A program made the translations under genes and the position numbers. A DNA stretch of 64,000 nucleotides from an uncultured Erythrobacter sp. (lineage in GTDB: Bacteria > Pseudomonadota > Alphaproteobacteria > Sphingomonadales > Sphingomonadaceae), in the NCBI GenBank assembly GCA_947503155.1, contig CANNCL010000002.1, positions 558,001 through 622,000 of the forward strand, in the 5' to 3' direction. Shown here one piece after another: positions 18,407 through 28,712 of this stretch. The number at the start of each line of letters is the position of its first letter. Within the stretch, counting starts at the first letter, position 1. The notes beneath the pieces were generated by a model, which saw nothing but the letters and a program-made list of their open reading frames with translations, was not told the origin of the DNA and ran no database searches.

Positions 18407-19942
18407 TTAGGCGGCCTTAGTTTTTGAAGGGGGAGTGTTAGAAGATGGGGGGTCGGTGAAAGGTAGCTCTTCCGATTTCTGTTCGGTCTGAGCGATGTCC
18501 GTCAGCGAGGTTGGATAGTCGCCTGTGAAACACGCATCACAGAATTGCGGGCACGCATTGTCCCGGTCTTTCGAACCAACGGCGCGGTAAAGCCCGTCGA
18601 TCGAAATGAACGCCAGGCTGTCGGCCTTGATGAATTCGCGCATCGGCTCCAGATCCATCCGCGCGGCGAGCAGTTTTGAGCGTTCCGGCGTGTTGACGCC
18701 GTAGAAACAGGAATGCGCCGTTGGCGGGCTGGCAACGCGGAAATGCACCTCGCTTGCGCCTGCATCGCGCATCATTTCGACGATTTTCAAACTGGTAGTG
18801 CCGCGTACAATCGAATCGTCGATCAGCACAATCTTTTTGCCCGCGACCAATCCGCGATTGGCGTTGTGCTTAAGTTTTACACCGGCATGGCGGGCACTGT
18901 CCGATGGTTGGATGAAGGTCCGCCCGACATAGTGAGAGCGGATGATGCCCAATTCAAATGGCAGGCCCGATTGCTGCGCATAGCCAATCGCCGCGGGCAC
19001 GCCGCTGTCGGGTACCGGTACAATCAGGTCCACGTCGCAGGGCGATTCGATCGCCAGTTCTGCGCCAATCGCCTTGCGCGCTTCATAAACGCTTTGACCG
19101 GCGAAAAAGCTGTCTGGGCGGCTGAAATAGACATGTTCAAAGATGCAGGGGCGCGCGCGTTGATTGCCGAATGGGTGCAGGCTTTTGATCTCACCTGCAA
19201 AATCGACCTGGATCATTTCGCCCGGCTCAACTTCGCGGATCATTTCTGCCCCGACGATATCGAACGCAACGCTTTCACTCGCAAACAGGACCGAATCGCC
19301 CATTTTGCCCATAACAAGCGGCCGAATGCCCAGCGGGTCGCGGCAAGCGATCATGCCCGTCGGTGTCATCACGACCAATGCATAGGCGCCCTCAACCAGT
19401 CGCAGCGCGTCGATAAGGCGGTCAGCAACCGTCGGATAACGCGATGTCGCGACAAGGTGGATGATAACTTCGGTGTCAGAGGTCGACTGGAATATCGAAC
19501 CCTTGCTCACCAATTCTTTGCGCAACATCTGAGCGTTGGAAATATTGCCATTATGGGCAACGGCAAAACCGCCACTGGCGAGTTCTGCATAGAGCGGCTG
19601 GACATTGCGCAGGCCAGCGCCGCCTGTGGTAGAATAGCGCACATGGCCCGCGGCCATTGTGCCCGGCAATTCGGCGATCGCCTCGGCTGATGAGAAGTTC
19701 TCTGCCACTTGGCCAAGGCCGCGCCGAGAGATGAAATCTTTGCCGTCAAAACTGGTGATACCAGCGGCCTCTTGCCCGCGATGCTGCAAAGCATGCAGGC
19801 CAAGCGCCGTGGTCGCAGCCGCATCGTCGGCATTGATAGCGCCGAAAACGCCGCATTCTTCGCGCAAAGTGTCCCCGTCCTCATCAAGAAAGGGATGCGT
19901 AAGATTGCCAGCAACTGATCGAGAATTTTTGGTCTGTGCCAT
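18407..19942 (-). CDS. purF: Amidophosphoribosyltransferase, iron-sulfur type
   Basis: 511 residues. It makes 5-phosphoribosylamine from PRPP and glutamine, the first step of purine synthesis. The N-terminal nucleophile is Cys30 in REECGVFGAIN, so a 29-residue propeptide must be removed. The PRPP motif VLIDDSIVRGTT is present. The C-terminal CPQFCDACFTGDYPT, with further Cys upstream, matches the [4Fe-4S] class typified by Bacillus subtilis PurF. The C-terminal tail after residue 480 is low complexity. It heads an operon with the SDR gene. Confidence 0.95.
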   Translation of the reverse strand: MAQTKNSRSVAGNLTHPFLDEDGDTLREECGVFGAINADDAAATTALGLHALQHRGQEAAGITSFDGKDFISRRGLGQVAENFSSAEAIAELPGTMAAGHVRYSTTGGAGLRNVQPLYAELASGGFAVAHNGNISNAQMLRKELVSKGSIFQSTSDTEVIIHLVATSRYPTVADRLIDALRLVEGAYALVVMTPTGMIACRDPLGIRPLVMGKMGDSVLFASESVAFDIVGAEMIREVEPGEMIQVDFAGEIKSLHPFGNQRARPCIFEHVYFSRPDSFFAGQSVYEARKAIGAELAIESPCDVDLIVPVPDSGVPAAIGYAQQSGLPFELGIIRSHYVGRTFIQPSDSARHAGVKLKHNANRGLVAGKKIVLIDDSIVRGTTSLKIVEMMRDAGASEVHFRVASPPTAHSCFYGVNTPERSKLLAARMDLEPMREFIKADSLAFISIDGLYRAVGSKDRDNACPQFCDACFTGDYPTSLTDIAQTEQKSEELPFTDPPSSNTPPSKTKAA

Positions 19943-20178
19943 CGTGAGTAAGTGTCCGCTGCGCTACCCCGGGCCGATGGCCGCTCAATGACGATGTTAC
20001 GGATCAATTACAAGAGTTGATCGCGCGTCTGTCCCGAGTTTTTGCTCTGGGCCATATAACCGGCTGCTTTGGCCGGGGCTGGCTTACGCACAGAGGCTTG
20101 CGGCTTGCACGTTGCGAGGTTTCATTTGGCAGCTTACAGGCCACGTTCAGTCTTCAGCCGCCAACCACCCGGGCAACT
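19943..20178. other. Divergent purF/lolC intergenic region
   Basis: 236 bases without a supported gene. It must hold the promoters of purF (leftward) and lolC (rightward). The only clear structure is a small hairpin CCGGC (20060-20064) with GCCGG (20072-20076). I see no clean promoter match. Confidence 0.4.
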
Positions 20179-21417
20179 ATGCTAACTCCCTTCGAAAGAA
20201 TGATCGCCAAACGGTATTTATGGCCGGGCAAAGGCGAGGCGTTTATTGCGCTGGTCGCCGGGATTTCCGTCGGCGTGGTAATGCTGTCGGTTGCAATGCT
20301 GGTCCTTGTGATGAGCGTGATGGGCGGTTTTCGCTCTGAAATGCTGGAGAAGTTTTCCGGGTTGAATGGTCATGCGATTATTCAGGCTTACGGGGGCGAG
20401 CTCGACAATTGGGAAGGCGTTTTGCAGCAAGTGCGCGAAACAGAAGGCGTGATTAGCGCCTCGCCTTTGATTGAGCGGCCTTTGCTGGCGAGCTTCAATG
20501 GGCGGGCCAATGCCATTTTTGTACGGGGCAATACGGCCGAAGACATCGCCGATTTAGGCGATAAAGTTCTGATGGGCGATATTGCGAATATCGCGCCAGA
20601 AGCGGGCACCGTCGCGATTGGGTCGCGCCTTGCCGCCAATATGGGCGCGCGGGTGGGCGACACGATCACCATCATCAATCCGCAAGGGCGCACGACGCCG
20701 TTTGGCACTTCGATTCGTCAGGTTGGCTATGAAGTCGGCGCGATCTTTGAAATCGGCTTGTATGATTTTGATGAGACATTTGTGATCATGCCGATGTCTG
20801 ACGCACAAACTTTGCTGTTGATGGGCGATACGGTCGGCTTGATCGAGGTGACCGTCACAGATCCCGATAATGTCGGCAGTATCTTAGGACCGATCGAAAG
20901 CGAATTGTCGGGCAGGGCGGTGATCGCGGATTGGAAAACAATCAATTCGACCTTGTTCGAGGCGCTAGAGGTTGAGCGTGTGGCAATGTTCTTTGTCCTA
21001 AGTTTCATGGTCTTGGTTGCGTCTTTTAATATCCTTTCGAGCCTAGTGATGCTGGTCCGCGCGAAGACCCGCGACATTGCGATCATGCGGACAATGGGCG
21101 CGACCCGGCGCAATCTGCTCAAGATTTTCGTGACCACAGGCACCACGATTGGCACGCTTGGCACGGTCGCTGGACTGATCCTGGGTTTTACGTTGCTGTT
21201 GTTCCGCAACCCGATTGTGGAGGGGGTTGCGGCGGTGACCGGCGTGGAGATTTGGGACCCGCAAGTGCGTTTCCTCACCAGCCTGCCAGTGCGCGTCGAT
21301 CCTTGGGAGATTTTGGGGATCACGGCGCTCGGCATCGGCCTCAGCTTTCTGGCGACGCTTTATCCGGCGCTAAAGGCGTCCAACACCGATCCGGTTCAGG
21401 TGCTGCGTTATGAATGA
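20179..21417 (+). CDS. lolC: LolC/LolE-type lipoprotein-releasing ABC permease
   Basis: 412 residues. The N-terminus [27 protein letters not shown], a first membrane helix at about 22-48, a large periplasmic domain with the [12 protein letters not shown] stretch, and three C-terminal helices with the FtsX fold ([20 protein letters not shown]) define the family. It releases outer-membrane lipoproteins from the inner membrane to the chaperone LolA. Alphaproteobacteria often have a single LolC/E hybrid that works as a homodimer; only one permease gene is present here. The start at ATG 20179 gives the family N-terminus. It overlaps lolD by eight bases. Confidence 0.92.
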   Translation: MLTPFERMIAKRYLWPGKGEAFIALVAGISVGVVMLSVAMLVLVMSVMGGFRSEMLEKFSGLNGHAIIQAYGGELDNWEGVLQQVRETEGVISASPLIERPLLASFNGRANAIFVRGNTAEDIADLGDKVLMGDIANIAPEAGTVAIGSRLAANMGARVGDTITIINPQGRTTPFGTSIRQVGYEVGAIFEIGLYDFDETFVIMPMSDAQTLLLMGDTVGLIEVTVTDPDNVGSILGPIESELSGRAVIADWKTINSTLFEALEVERVAMFFVLSFMVLVASFNILSSLVMLVRAKTRDIAIMRTMGATRRNLLKIFVTTGTTIGTLGTVAGLILGFTLLLFRNPIVEGVAAVTGVEIWDPQVRFLTSLPVRVDPWEILGITALGIGLSFLATLYPALKASNTDPVQVLRYE

Positions 21418-22114
21418 TGGCCAACCTATCGTCGCTCCTATCGTAGCGCCTATCGTCGCCTTACGCGATCTAAAGCGCAGCTTTGAACAAGGCGGTCAGC
21501 GGATTGACGTTCTGCGCGGGGTCAATCTCGACATTATGCCAGGAGAGATCGTGGCGCTGCTTGGTCCGTCGGGTTCTGGCAAATCGACCATGTTGCAAGC
21601 GGTCGGCTTGCTCGAAGGCGGATTTGAAGGCTCCATCGCGATTGCAGGAGAGCAAGCGGAGAAACTCGCCTCTGATCAGCGCACCCGGATTCGGCGCGAA
21701 CATTTGGGTTTTGTCTATCAATTCCACCACTTGCTGCCGGATTTCAACGCGACCGAAAATGTGGTGATGCCGCAAATGGTTGCCGGCACGGAGAAATCCG
21801 CCGCGCATGAACGGGCGGAAAGCTTGCTTGCCAGCCTTGGCCTTGGCCACCGCCTGACCCACCGGCCCAGCCAGCTTTCGGGCGGTGAACAGCAGCGTGT
21901 CGCTGTGGCGCGCGCGCTTGCGAACAGACCGACTTTGGTGCTGGCGGATGAGCCCACGGGCAATCTTGATGAAAACACGGCGGACACTGTGCTCAGTCAA
22001 TTGCTTGAACTGGTGCGCGGCGAAGGCAGTGCGGCGCTGATTGCGACGCATAATGAACGGCTTGCGGCCAGAATGGACCGCGTTGTTCGCTTGCATGACG
22101 GGGTGCTGGCATAA
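21410..22114 (+). CDS. lolD: Lipoprotein-releasing system ATP-binding protein
   Basis: 234 residues. Walker [10 protein letters not shown], signature [15 protein letters not shown], Walker [14 protein letters not shown] and the switch His (IATHNE) are all intact, and the MacB/LolD-type sequence between them fits. It powers the LolC/E permease encoded just upstream (eight-base overlap). The N-terminus carries a threefold PIVA repeat, encoded by 12-base tandem units, before the core domain starts at about residue 17. Confidence 0.94.
   Translation: MNDGQPIVAPIVAPIVALRDLKRSFEQGGQRIDVLRGVNLDIMPGEIVALLGPSGSGKSTMLQAVGLLEGGFEGSIAIAGEQAEKLASDQRTRIRREHLGFVYQFHHLLPDFNATENVVMPQMVAGTEKSAAHERAESLLASLGLGHRLTHRPSQLSGGEQQRVAVARALANRPTLVLADEPTGNLDENTADTVLSQLLELVRGEGSAALIATHNERLAARMDRVVRLHDGVLA
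21425..21460 (+). repeat. Three 12-base tandem repeats inside lolD
   Basis: CCTATCGTCGCT, CCTATCGTAGCG and CCTATCGTCGCC follow one another and encode PIVA three times. Copy changes would keep the frame, because 12 bases are four codons. Confidence 0.85.
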
Positions 22115-22116
22115 TC

Positions 22117-22157
22117 CGGACTTGCGCGAGCGCGTCCGAGGCCCCATTTTTGCGGTA
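22117..22157 (+). terminator. Possible terminator after lolD
   Basis: CGGAC (22117-22121) pairs with GTCCG (22134-22138), and inside it GCGC pairs with GCGC around a two-base loop. A TTTTT run follows about ten bases later, which is further than usual, so this is only a moderate candidate. Confidence 0.4.
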
Positions 22158-22189
22158 ACACATCAGGCGCATCCAAGGGGCCGCTTCAC

Positions 22190-22669
22190 ATGACCACCAT
22201 TGCCGATTTCACAGTCACAACCAATCGCGGCGAAAGCCTCGACATGTCGACCAAGCATGGCAAAGTCCTGCTTGTCGTCAACACCGCCAGCAAATGCGGA
22301 TTTACACCGCAATATGACGGGCTTGAGGAGCTGTTCCAGCAGTTCAAGGATCAGGATTTCGAAGTTCTGGGTTTCCCCTGCAACCAATTTGGCGCGCAGG
22401 AACCGGGTAATGCCGACGAGATCGCTGAGTTTTGCAAGGTCAATTTCGGTGTGACATTCCCGCTGATGAAGAAGGTCGACGTGAACGGCCCGGATGCGTC
22501 GCCGCTCTATGACTGGATGAAGTCCGAGAAAAAGGGCCTGATGGGCAGCACTTCGGTGAAATGGAACTTCACCAAATTCCTCATCAACCGCGAAGGCAAA
22601 GTCGTGAAACGTTACGGCCCGCAAGACGCACCCGCCGGCATTGCCAAGGATATCGCAAAGCTGCTCTGA
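22190..22669 (+). CDS. Glutathione peroxidase family thiol peroxidase
   Basis: 159 residues. The peroxidatic Cys lies in NTASKCGFTPQYDGL, followed by the conserved GFPCNQFGAQEPG and the Trp-Asn pair in WNFTKFLI, which complete the Cys-Gln-Trp-Asn tetrad. As a Cys (not Sec) enzyme, it probably uses thioredoxin more than glutathione. It reduces hydrogen peroxide and lipid hydroperoxides. Confidence 0.93.
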   Translation: MTTIADFTVTTNRGESLDMSTKHGKVLLVVNTASKCGFTPQYDGLEELFQQFKDQDFEVLGFPCNQFGAQEPGNADEIAEFCKVNFGVTFPLMKKVDVNGPDASPLYDWMKSEKKGLMGSTSVKWNFTKFLINREGKVVKRYGPQDAPAGIAKDIAKLL

Positions 22670-22673
22670 GCAG

Positions 22674-22964
22674 TTACTTCAGATACCAACGCAGCGGTTT
22701 GGAATGCTCTCGGATCAGCAATCCCTTAGCCTCCAGATCAAGTTGCACCGTCTTTGCCCACCACCCGCTGGTCTTTCCTTCGGGGAATAGCGTCTGGCTA
22801 AGATGCTGTTTGGCCCCCTCGCGCATTTCGTTTTGGTTCAGGCCCGGCGATGCGCTGGGCAGGCACGCATATAGAGCCGCTTTCATCTCCGAATATTTTG
22901 CCGCATTCACGCGGCTGACCTTGCCCGGCGTGTTGACGTTTTCGACTTCGATCATGCCTTTCAT
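22674..22964 (-). CDS. Small conserved protein, DUF6958-like
   Basis: 96 residues from the ATG at 22964; a GTG at 22976 would add four. The sequence VENVNTPGKVSRVNAAKY, then LPSASPGLNQNEM and GWWAKTVQLDLEAKGLL to RWYLK, resembles a widespread uncharacterised family that I recall as DUF6958. The C-terminal half looks like a winged-helix fragment. GGAGG lies five bases before the chosen ATG. The product is probably cytoplasmic; function is unknown. Confidence 0.7.
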   Translation of the reverse strand: MKGMIEVENVNTPGKVSRVNAAKYSEMKAALYACLPSASPGLNQNEMREGAKQHLSQTLFPEGKTSGWWAKTVQLDLEAKGLLIREHSKPLRWYLK

Positions 22965-23062
22965 CATTCCCTCCACACGCTAAGATTAGCTTGCCCCCAG
23001 CTTTTCCCCAAATGCGCGCGCGCCGCGCTTGAATACAATGCGCAGCGGCGTACCTTCCTTTT

Positions 23063-26000
23063 ATGGCTTTCGCTCCCTTTGTCCCGCTCCGTGTGTTGTC
23101 GTCTTATTCGCTCCTCGAAGGGGCGATTGACCCGAAAGCTAGCGCCAAATTGGCCAAAGACCTTGGCTTTCCCGCAATCGCCGTGTGCGATCGCAACGGC
23201 CTGTACAGCGCGGTCATGTTTGCCGGCGCGTGCAAGGGCGAGGGGATTCAACCGATCATCGGCACTTTGCTGGGCGTGACGCGTGATGGGTCAGAGGGAA
23301 AATTCGTCGATTACCTGCCGCTCTTTGCTCAGGATGAGGCTGGCTATGACAATCTGTGCCATCTGGTTTCACGCGCGCATTTGGACCGTCCGTTGGAACT
23401 TGAACCGCATGTGCTCATGGCGGACCTCGAAGGGCACACGGACGGCCTGATTGCTTTGACCGGGGCGGGAGAGGGCGCGCTAACGCGTTTGCTGGCGGAG
23501 GAACAGGCGGCGGCCGCGGCGGAGTTGGCGGATCAGTTGCAACGGCTTTTCCCGCAAAGGCTCTATATCGAACTGGCCCGGCACGGCGATCCCGTTTGCC
23601 AGCAAGCTGAGGCGGCGCTGATTGATCTGGCCTATGACCGCGACCTGCCGCTGGTCGCGACCAACCCCGCAAATTTCGCAGAGCCGCACATGCACAAGGC
23701 GCATGACGCCATGCTGTGCATCGCCAATTCGACCTATGTTGAGAATGAAGACCGGCCAAGGTCCAACGCGCAAGGCTTCGTCAAATCTTCGAAGATGATG
23801 GAAGAATTGTTTGACGACCTTCCAGAAGCGACGGCCAACACCCTCGTCATCGCTCAACGCTGCGCATATTCGCCGCCTTATCGCGATCCGATCTTGCCTA
23901 GCCTTGCCGGCGATCTTGAAGGCGAGGCGAAAATGCTCGCTGACCTTTCTCGCGCCGGGCTGGAGGCGCGGCTTAAGCCTTATGGCGAAATGTCTGATGA
24001 AGACCGCAAAACCTATTTCGACCGGCTCGATTACGAGATTAAGATCATCGTCGATATGGGTTTTCCCGGCTATTTTCTGATCGTTGCCGACTTTATCAAA
24101 TGGGCGAAGGATCAGGGCATTCCGGTCGGGCCGGGGCGCGGTTCGGGTGCGGGGTCGATTGTGGCTTGGGCGCTGACCATCACCGATCTTGACCCGATTC
24201 AATTGGGTTTGCTGTTTGAACGGTTTTTGAACCCGGAACGCGTGTCGATGCCCGATTTCGACATCGATTTCTGCGAAACACGGCGCGGCGAAGTCATCCG
24301 CTATGTTCAGCAGAAATATGGTGCGGATCACGTCGCGCAGATCATCACCTTTGGTAAGCTGAAGGCGCGCGCCGTTCTGCGGGATTGCGGGCGGATTTTG
24401 CAGATGAGTTATGGTCAGGTCGACCGCCTTTGCAAAATGGTTCCGAACCATCCGACCGACCCTTGGACATTGCCGCGCGCATTGAACGGAGCGGCGGATT
24501 TCAAGAAAGAATATACGAACGACAATGACGTGAAACGCCTCGTCGATTTGGCGATGCAATTAGAAGGGCAGCCGCGCAATTCATCGACCCACGCGGCGGG
24601 CGTGGTGATCGGCGACAGGCCGCTGGCGCAATTGTTGCCGTTATACCGCGATCCGCGTTCGGACATGCCGGTGACGCAGTTTGATATGAAACATGTCGAA
24701 AGCAGCGGTCTGGTGAAATTCGACTTTTTGGGCCTGAAAACCCTGTCGGTTCTGCGCAAGGCGGTCGATCTGTTGGAGCTGCGCGGGATCACCATTGATC
24801 TGGGCGATCTGCCGCTCGACGATATGGCCGTTTATGACATGATGCAGGCCGGTAATACGGTCGGTGTGTTCCAGTTGGAATCCGAAGGGATGCGGCGCAC
24901 ACTAAAGGCGGTAAAGCCCAGCAATTTTGGCGATATTATCGCGCTCGTCTCGCTCTATCGTCCCGGCCCGATGGACAATATCCCGCTATTTGGAAAGCGC
25001 AAAGCGGGCGAGGTTGCGATTGAATATCCGCACCCCAAACTCGAAGGGATATTGGCCGAAACCTACGGGATTTTCGTCTATCAGGAACAAGTGATGCAAG
25101 CGGCGCAGATCCTAGCCGGATATTCGCTTGGGGACGCTGATTTGCTGCGCCGGGCAATGGGTAAAAAAGTCCAGGCGGAAATGGATGTTCAGCGCGTTCG
25201 GTTCGTGTCTGGGTGCAAAGAAAATTCCGATATTGAATCGAAAGACGCGAATGAATTGTTCGATTTGATCGACAAATTCGCAGGCTACGGTTTCAACAAA
25301 TCCCACGCCGCTGCTTACGCTTTCCTGGCCTATCAAACGGGTTGGTTGAAAGCGCATTATCCAGAGGAATTCTACGCCGCTTCGATGTGTTTCGATTTGC
25401 ACCAATCGGAAAAACTCAACATCTTTGTCGATGATGCACGGCGATACCCGGCGGAGCGTGCGGACGGCACCGGGGTTGAGGTGTTGCCGCCGGATATCAA
25501 CGAATCCGAGGCCCGCTTTACCGTGCAGCAAACCGATGATGGTTACGGCGTGCGTTACGCGCTGGCGGGTATTCGCAATGTTGGCGAAAAAGCGATGGAA
25601 TCCGTGGTTGCGGAACGCACCGCCAATGGGAAGTTCGAGAGCCTCAAGGACTTCTTCGAACGCATTCCCCAAGGCTCCATGAACCGGCGCCAGCTCGAAG
25701 GGCTAATCTGCGCCGGGGCATTGGACGCGATTGAGCCTAATCGCGCCACATTGTTTGAAAATGCCGACATGCTGCTCGCCGTGGCGGATGCCGCGATGCG
25801 GGAACGGTCGAGCGGTCAGGTCGGCCTGTTTGGCGGGGACAATGCACCAGAAGAAGACCTGCGGCTGCAACCGGCAGAGCCGTGGTCCCGGCCAGAAAAA
25901 ATGGCGAAGGAGCGGGAGAATTTCGGATTTTACTTCTCCGCCCATCCGATCCAGCAATACCGCGAAGTGGCGTCGGCTCAGGGTGCGCGGACCTATCAAA

Positions 26001-26563
26001 GTTTGATGGAGGCGGGCGCGCCAGCGGGCGGGCGCAGCCATGCGGTAATCGCCGCAATGGTCGAAAGCGCCAATAAGGGCCGCACCAAACGCGGCGCAGA
26101 ATTTATCCGTGCGGATTTCTCAGACGCATCGGGGCAATTTTCGTCCGCATGTTTCGAAGAATCGCTGGTGGAAAAATTCCCCGAATGGGCGGCCAGCGGC
26201 GAATGCGTGTTGCTGAATGTGGAACTTGATTCGCCCAATCCCGGCGAGCCGCCGCGCCTGACCGTGCGCAATGCCCGGCCGATTTCGGCGGTGACGGGGC
26301 GCACCCCGATGATCTTGAAAGCCGATATCCTGACGGTGGATGCATTGGCGCAGCTCAAACTGGAATTGGCGCGGGCGCAAAGCGCGCCGGGCGAAGTGCT
26401 GGTCCGGCTCGTTCTGAGCGCAGATGAAGAGGCGCATATGCGGCTCGGCAGCGATTTTGTGCTGGGCGGTGAGCTGGCGGAACGGCTTGCTGAGGTCGAC
26501 GGAATAGAGAACGTCGCGCTGGAACCGCAGCGCAGCCGGGCGAACCTTAAACTGGTCGCATAA
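23063..26563 (+). CDS. dnaE: DNA polymerase III alpha subunit
   Basis: 1166 residues, the replicative polymerase (DnaE1 type). An N-terminal PHP domain (VLSSYSLLEGAIDPKASAKL) is followed by the palm with the catalytic acidic motif MPDFDIDFCETRRGEVI, the thumb and fingers, a tandem helix-hairpin-helix region (about 800-900) and an OB-fold near the C-terminus. Motif PGRGSGAGSIVAWAL is intact. It lacks the features of error-prone DnaE2, and no imuA/imuB genes are nearby. Confidence 0.96.
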   Translation: MAFAPFVPLRVLSSYSLLEGAIDPKASAKLAKDLGFPAIAVCDRNGLYSAVMFAGACKGEGIQPIIGTLLGVTRDGSEGKFVDYLPLFAQDEAGYDNLCHLVSRAHLDRPLELEPHVLMADLEGHTDGLIALTGAGEGALTRLLAEEQAAAAAELADQLQRLFPQRLYIELARHGDPVCQQAEAALIDLAYDRDLPLVATNPANFAEPHMHKAHDAMLCIANSTYVENEDRPRSNAQGFVKSSKMMEELFDDLPEATANTLVIAQRCAYSPPYRDPILPSLAGDLEGEAKMLADLSRAGLEARLKPYGEMSDEDRKTYFDRLDYEIKIIVDMGFPGYFLIVADFIKWAKDQGIPVGPGRGSGAGSIVAWALTITDLDPIQLGLLFERFLNPERVSMPDFDIDFCETRRGEVIRYVQQKYGADHVAQIITFGKLKARAVLRDCGRILQMSYGQVDRLCKMVPNHPTDPWTLPRALNGAADFKKEYTNDNDVKRLVDLAMQLEGQPRNSSTHAAGVVIGDRPLAQLLPLYRDPRSDMPVTQFDMKHVESSGLVKFDFLGLKTLSVLRKAVDLLELRGITIDLGDLPLDDMAVYDMMQAGNTVGVFQLESEGMRRTLKAVKPSNFGDIIALVSLYRPGPMDNIPLFGKRKAGEVAIEYPHPKLEGILAETYGIFVYQEQVMQAAQILAGYSLGDADLLRRAMGKKVQAEMDVQRVRFVSGCKENSDIESKDANELFDLIDKFAGYGFNKSHAAAYAFLAYQTGWLKAHYPEEFYAASMCFDLHQSEKLNIFVDDARRYPAERADGTGVEVLPPDINESEARFTVQQTDDGYGVRYALAGIRNVGEKAMESVVAERTANGKFESLKDFFERIPQGSMNRRQLEGLICAGALDAIEPNRATLFENADMLLAVADAAMRERSSGQVGLFGGDNAPEEDLRLQPAEPWSRPEKMAKERENFGFYFSAHPIQQYREVASAQGARTYQSLMEAGAPAGGRSHAVIAAMVESANKGRTKRGAEFIRADFSDASGQFSSACFEESLVEKFPEWAASGECVLLNVELDSPNPGEPPRLTVRNARPISAVTGRTPMILKADILTVDALAQLKLELARAQSAPGEVLVRLVLSADEEAHMRLGSDFVLGGELAERLAEVDGIENVALEPQRSRANLKLVA

Positions 26564-26656
26564 TTTTCCCCCATTTGCGCGATTGCCAATCTGGCTGGGT
26601 CTCGCCATGATCGCCCGCGAAAAGCCCATAAGGGCGGGAATTGGGAGAATAGACGG

Positions 26657-28267
26657 ATGCTCACACAGAACCTCGGCGCAATGCAGGATTGGACCATGCG
26701 GATCACGCATGTGATCGACCACGCGGCACGTGAAGCGGGAACGCGCGAAATTGTCACGCGCTGGGCTGACGGTGCCGAGACACGCACCGATTGGGCGGGC
26801 ATCCGCAACGACGCCCTGAAAATGGCGCAGGCGTTGCAGGCGCTGGGTATCAAGCCGGGCGAGCGCGTCGCTAGCCTCGCGATGAACCATTCGCGCCATT
26901 TGGTGAGCTGGTACGGGGTCGCCGGGATGGGCGGGGTGCTGCACACGGTAAACCCGCGCCTGTTCGAAGATCAGCTGGAATATATCGTCGGCCATGCCGA
27001 AGACCGCGTGTTGTTATACGATGCCGCATTCCAACCGATTGTCGACAAGATGAAGGACCGCTGGACCACAGTTGAGCATTACATTTGCTACGATTCCGGT
27101 GAACATGCGCCCGCATTTGAGGATTGGATCGGCGAACAAGACGGCGATTTCGAATGGGTCACCGGCGCGGAGAATGATCCGTGCATGATCTGTTACACCA
27201 GCGGCACGACGGGCAATCCCAAGGGTGTGCAATACGAACACCGTTCCACCGTTCTTCACGCGATCTCTGGCTTGCAACCGGCCTCGTTCAATTTCTCCGG
27301 TTCGTCGGTCATGTTGCCGGTGGTGCCGATGTTCCACGCGGCCAGTTGGGGCCTGCCTTATGCGGGCGCGATGGCGGGGATTAAGTTTGTGTTTTCCGCC
27401 GTGAATGACCCGGCGGTTTTGCATGAATTGATGCTGCGCGAAAAAGTCACCGACAGCGCCGGCGTGCCGACCGTGTGGCTGGCGCATTTCCAATATTGCG
27501 ATGCGAACGGCCTCGACCTGCCGCCGCTAAAGGCCGCGACGATCGGCGGCTCGGCCTGTCCGCGCTTTATGATCGAACGCCTGATGAAGAACGGCACCCG
27601 CGTTCAGCACGCTTGGGGCATGACCGAAACATCGCCCATCGGCACCGTTGGCGGGCCGACTTGGGATTGGGACGAGCTTAGTTTTGAAGAGAAGGTCGAC
27701 AAAACCGCGATGCAGGGCCGCCCGATCTTTGGCGTGGAACTGCGCACGGTCGACCTTGATGACATGGCGACCGAATTGCCGCGCGATGGCGAGAGCTCCG
27801 GCGCGCTGCAAATTCGCGGGCCGTGGATTATCAAACGCTATTTCAAGGCGGAAGAAGACGCGGTCGGCAATGATGGCTGGTTCGACACCGGCGATGTCGG
27901 CATTCTGCACCCGGACGGCACATTGCAACTGACCGACCGGACCAAGGACGTGATCAAGTCAGGCGGCGAATGGATCAGCTCGGTCGAGCTGGAGAATGCC
28001 GCGGTCGGCCATGCCGATGTCGCGGAGGCGGCGTGTGTGGGCATGTACCATTCCAAATGGGATGAACGCCCGGTCTTGTTCGTGATCCGCAAGGAAGGCG
28101 CGACGTGCACCGCCGATGACATTATCGATCATCTCAAACCGTTGATCGCGAAATGGTGGTTGCCCGATGCGGTCGAATTTGTGGACGATATTCCGCACAC
28201 GGCCACGGGTAAGATTTCGAAGAAAGACCTGCGCGATAGGTTCTCTGACTATTCGTTGGAGGGGTAA
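26657..28267 (+). CDS. Fatty-acyl-CoA synthetase (AMP-forming)
   Basis: 536 residues. The AMP-binding P-loop CYTSGTTGNPKGVQYEH, the motif HAWGMTETSP, and the hinge GDVGILHPDGTLQLTDRTKD with the catalytic Lys near the C-terminus (TATGKISKKDLRDR) are intact. It activates medium- or long-chain fatty acids to acyl-CoA via acyl-AMP. GGGAGAA lies upstream of the ATG. The DUF1330 genes follow within three bases, so a shared transcript is likely. Confidence 0.93.
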   Translation: MLTQNLGAMQDWTMRITHVIDHAAREAGTREIVTRWADGAETRTDWAGIRNDALKMAQALQALGIKPGERVASLAMNHSRHLVSWYGVAGMGGVLHTVNPRLFEDQLEYIVGHAEDRVLLYDAAFQPIVDKMKDRWTTVEHYICYDSGEHAPAFEDWIGEQDGDFEWVTGAENDPCMICYTSGTTGNPKGVQYEHRSTVLHAISGLQPASFNFSGSSVMLPVVPMFHAASWGLPYAGAMAGIKFVFSAVNDPAVLHELMLREKVTDSAGVPTVWLAHFQYCDANGLDLPPLKAATIGGSACPRFMIERLMKNGTRVQHAWGMTETSPIGTVGGPTWDWDELSFEEKVDKTAMQGRPIFGVELRTVDLDDMATELPRDGESSGALQIRGPWIIKRYFKAEEDAVGNDGWFDTGDVGILHPDGTLQLTDRTKDVIKSGGEWISSVELENAAVGHADVAEAACVGMYHSKWDERPVLFVIRKEGATCTADDIIDHLKPLIAKWWLPDAVEFVDDIPHTATGKISKKDLRDRFSDYSLEG

Positions 28268-28269
28268 TC

Positions 28270-28686
28270 TTGACCGAACGCTATATCATGCCGGGCGAGG
28301 CCAATTTGGTAGCATTCGGGGCGCTGCCGGACGATGAACCGATCCACATGCTCAATTTCCTAAAGTACCGGGACAAGGCCGAATATCCTGCCGATCACGA
28401 GCACGCAGGCAAGGGATGGACGGGGCAGCGTGCCTATGAGGAATATATTGAGCAGCTTGGGCCGATCTTTGATCGGATTGGCGCACGGCTCGTTTGGCGA
28501 AGTTCATTCCAAGCAACCACGATCGGTTCGCCTGACGAAGTGTGGGACGACATGCTGATTGCGGAATATCCGACTGCGAAAGTGTTCTTGGAGATGGTTG
28601 GCGACCCCGAATATCAACTTGTGACGATCAACCGCGCGGCAGCCCTGTCAGATTCGCGGATATTTCGCACCAAGCCGGGAACGTGA
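28270..28686 (+). CDS. DUF1330-family protein, copy 1
   Basis: 138 residues. Ferredoxin-like fold with IHMLNFLKYRD, RAYEEYIEQLGPIF and AEYPTAKVFLEM, the features of the DUF1330 family. I use the TTG start at 28270: GGAGGGG precedes it by about five bases, and the residues it adds (RYIMP) align with the N-terminus of the tandem paralogue (AYIDP). The family is poorly characterised; a role as a small dimeric oxygenase-like or binding protein is only a guess. Confidence 0.82.
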   Translation: MTERYIMPGEANLVAFGALPDDEPIHMLNFLKYRDKAEYPADHEHAGKGWTGQRAYEEYIEQLGPIFDRIGARLVWRSSFQATTIGSPDEVWDDMLIAEYPTAKVFLEMVGDPEYQLVTINRAAALSDSRIFRTKPGT

Positions 28687-28712
28687 TTGATCATATTGCC
28701 TAAGGGAACGCC

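Noticed and set aside
18713..19690. Plus-strand open frame of 325 codons
   Set aside because: It is fully antisense to purF, whose motifs are intact; the translation shows no domain.
23480..24559. Minus-strand open frame of 359 codons inside dnaE
   Set aside because: It is the shadow of a conserved polymerase gene in GC-rich codon context.
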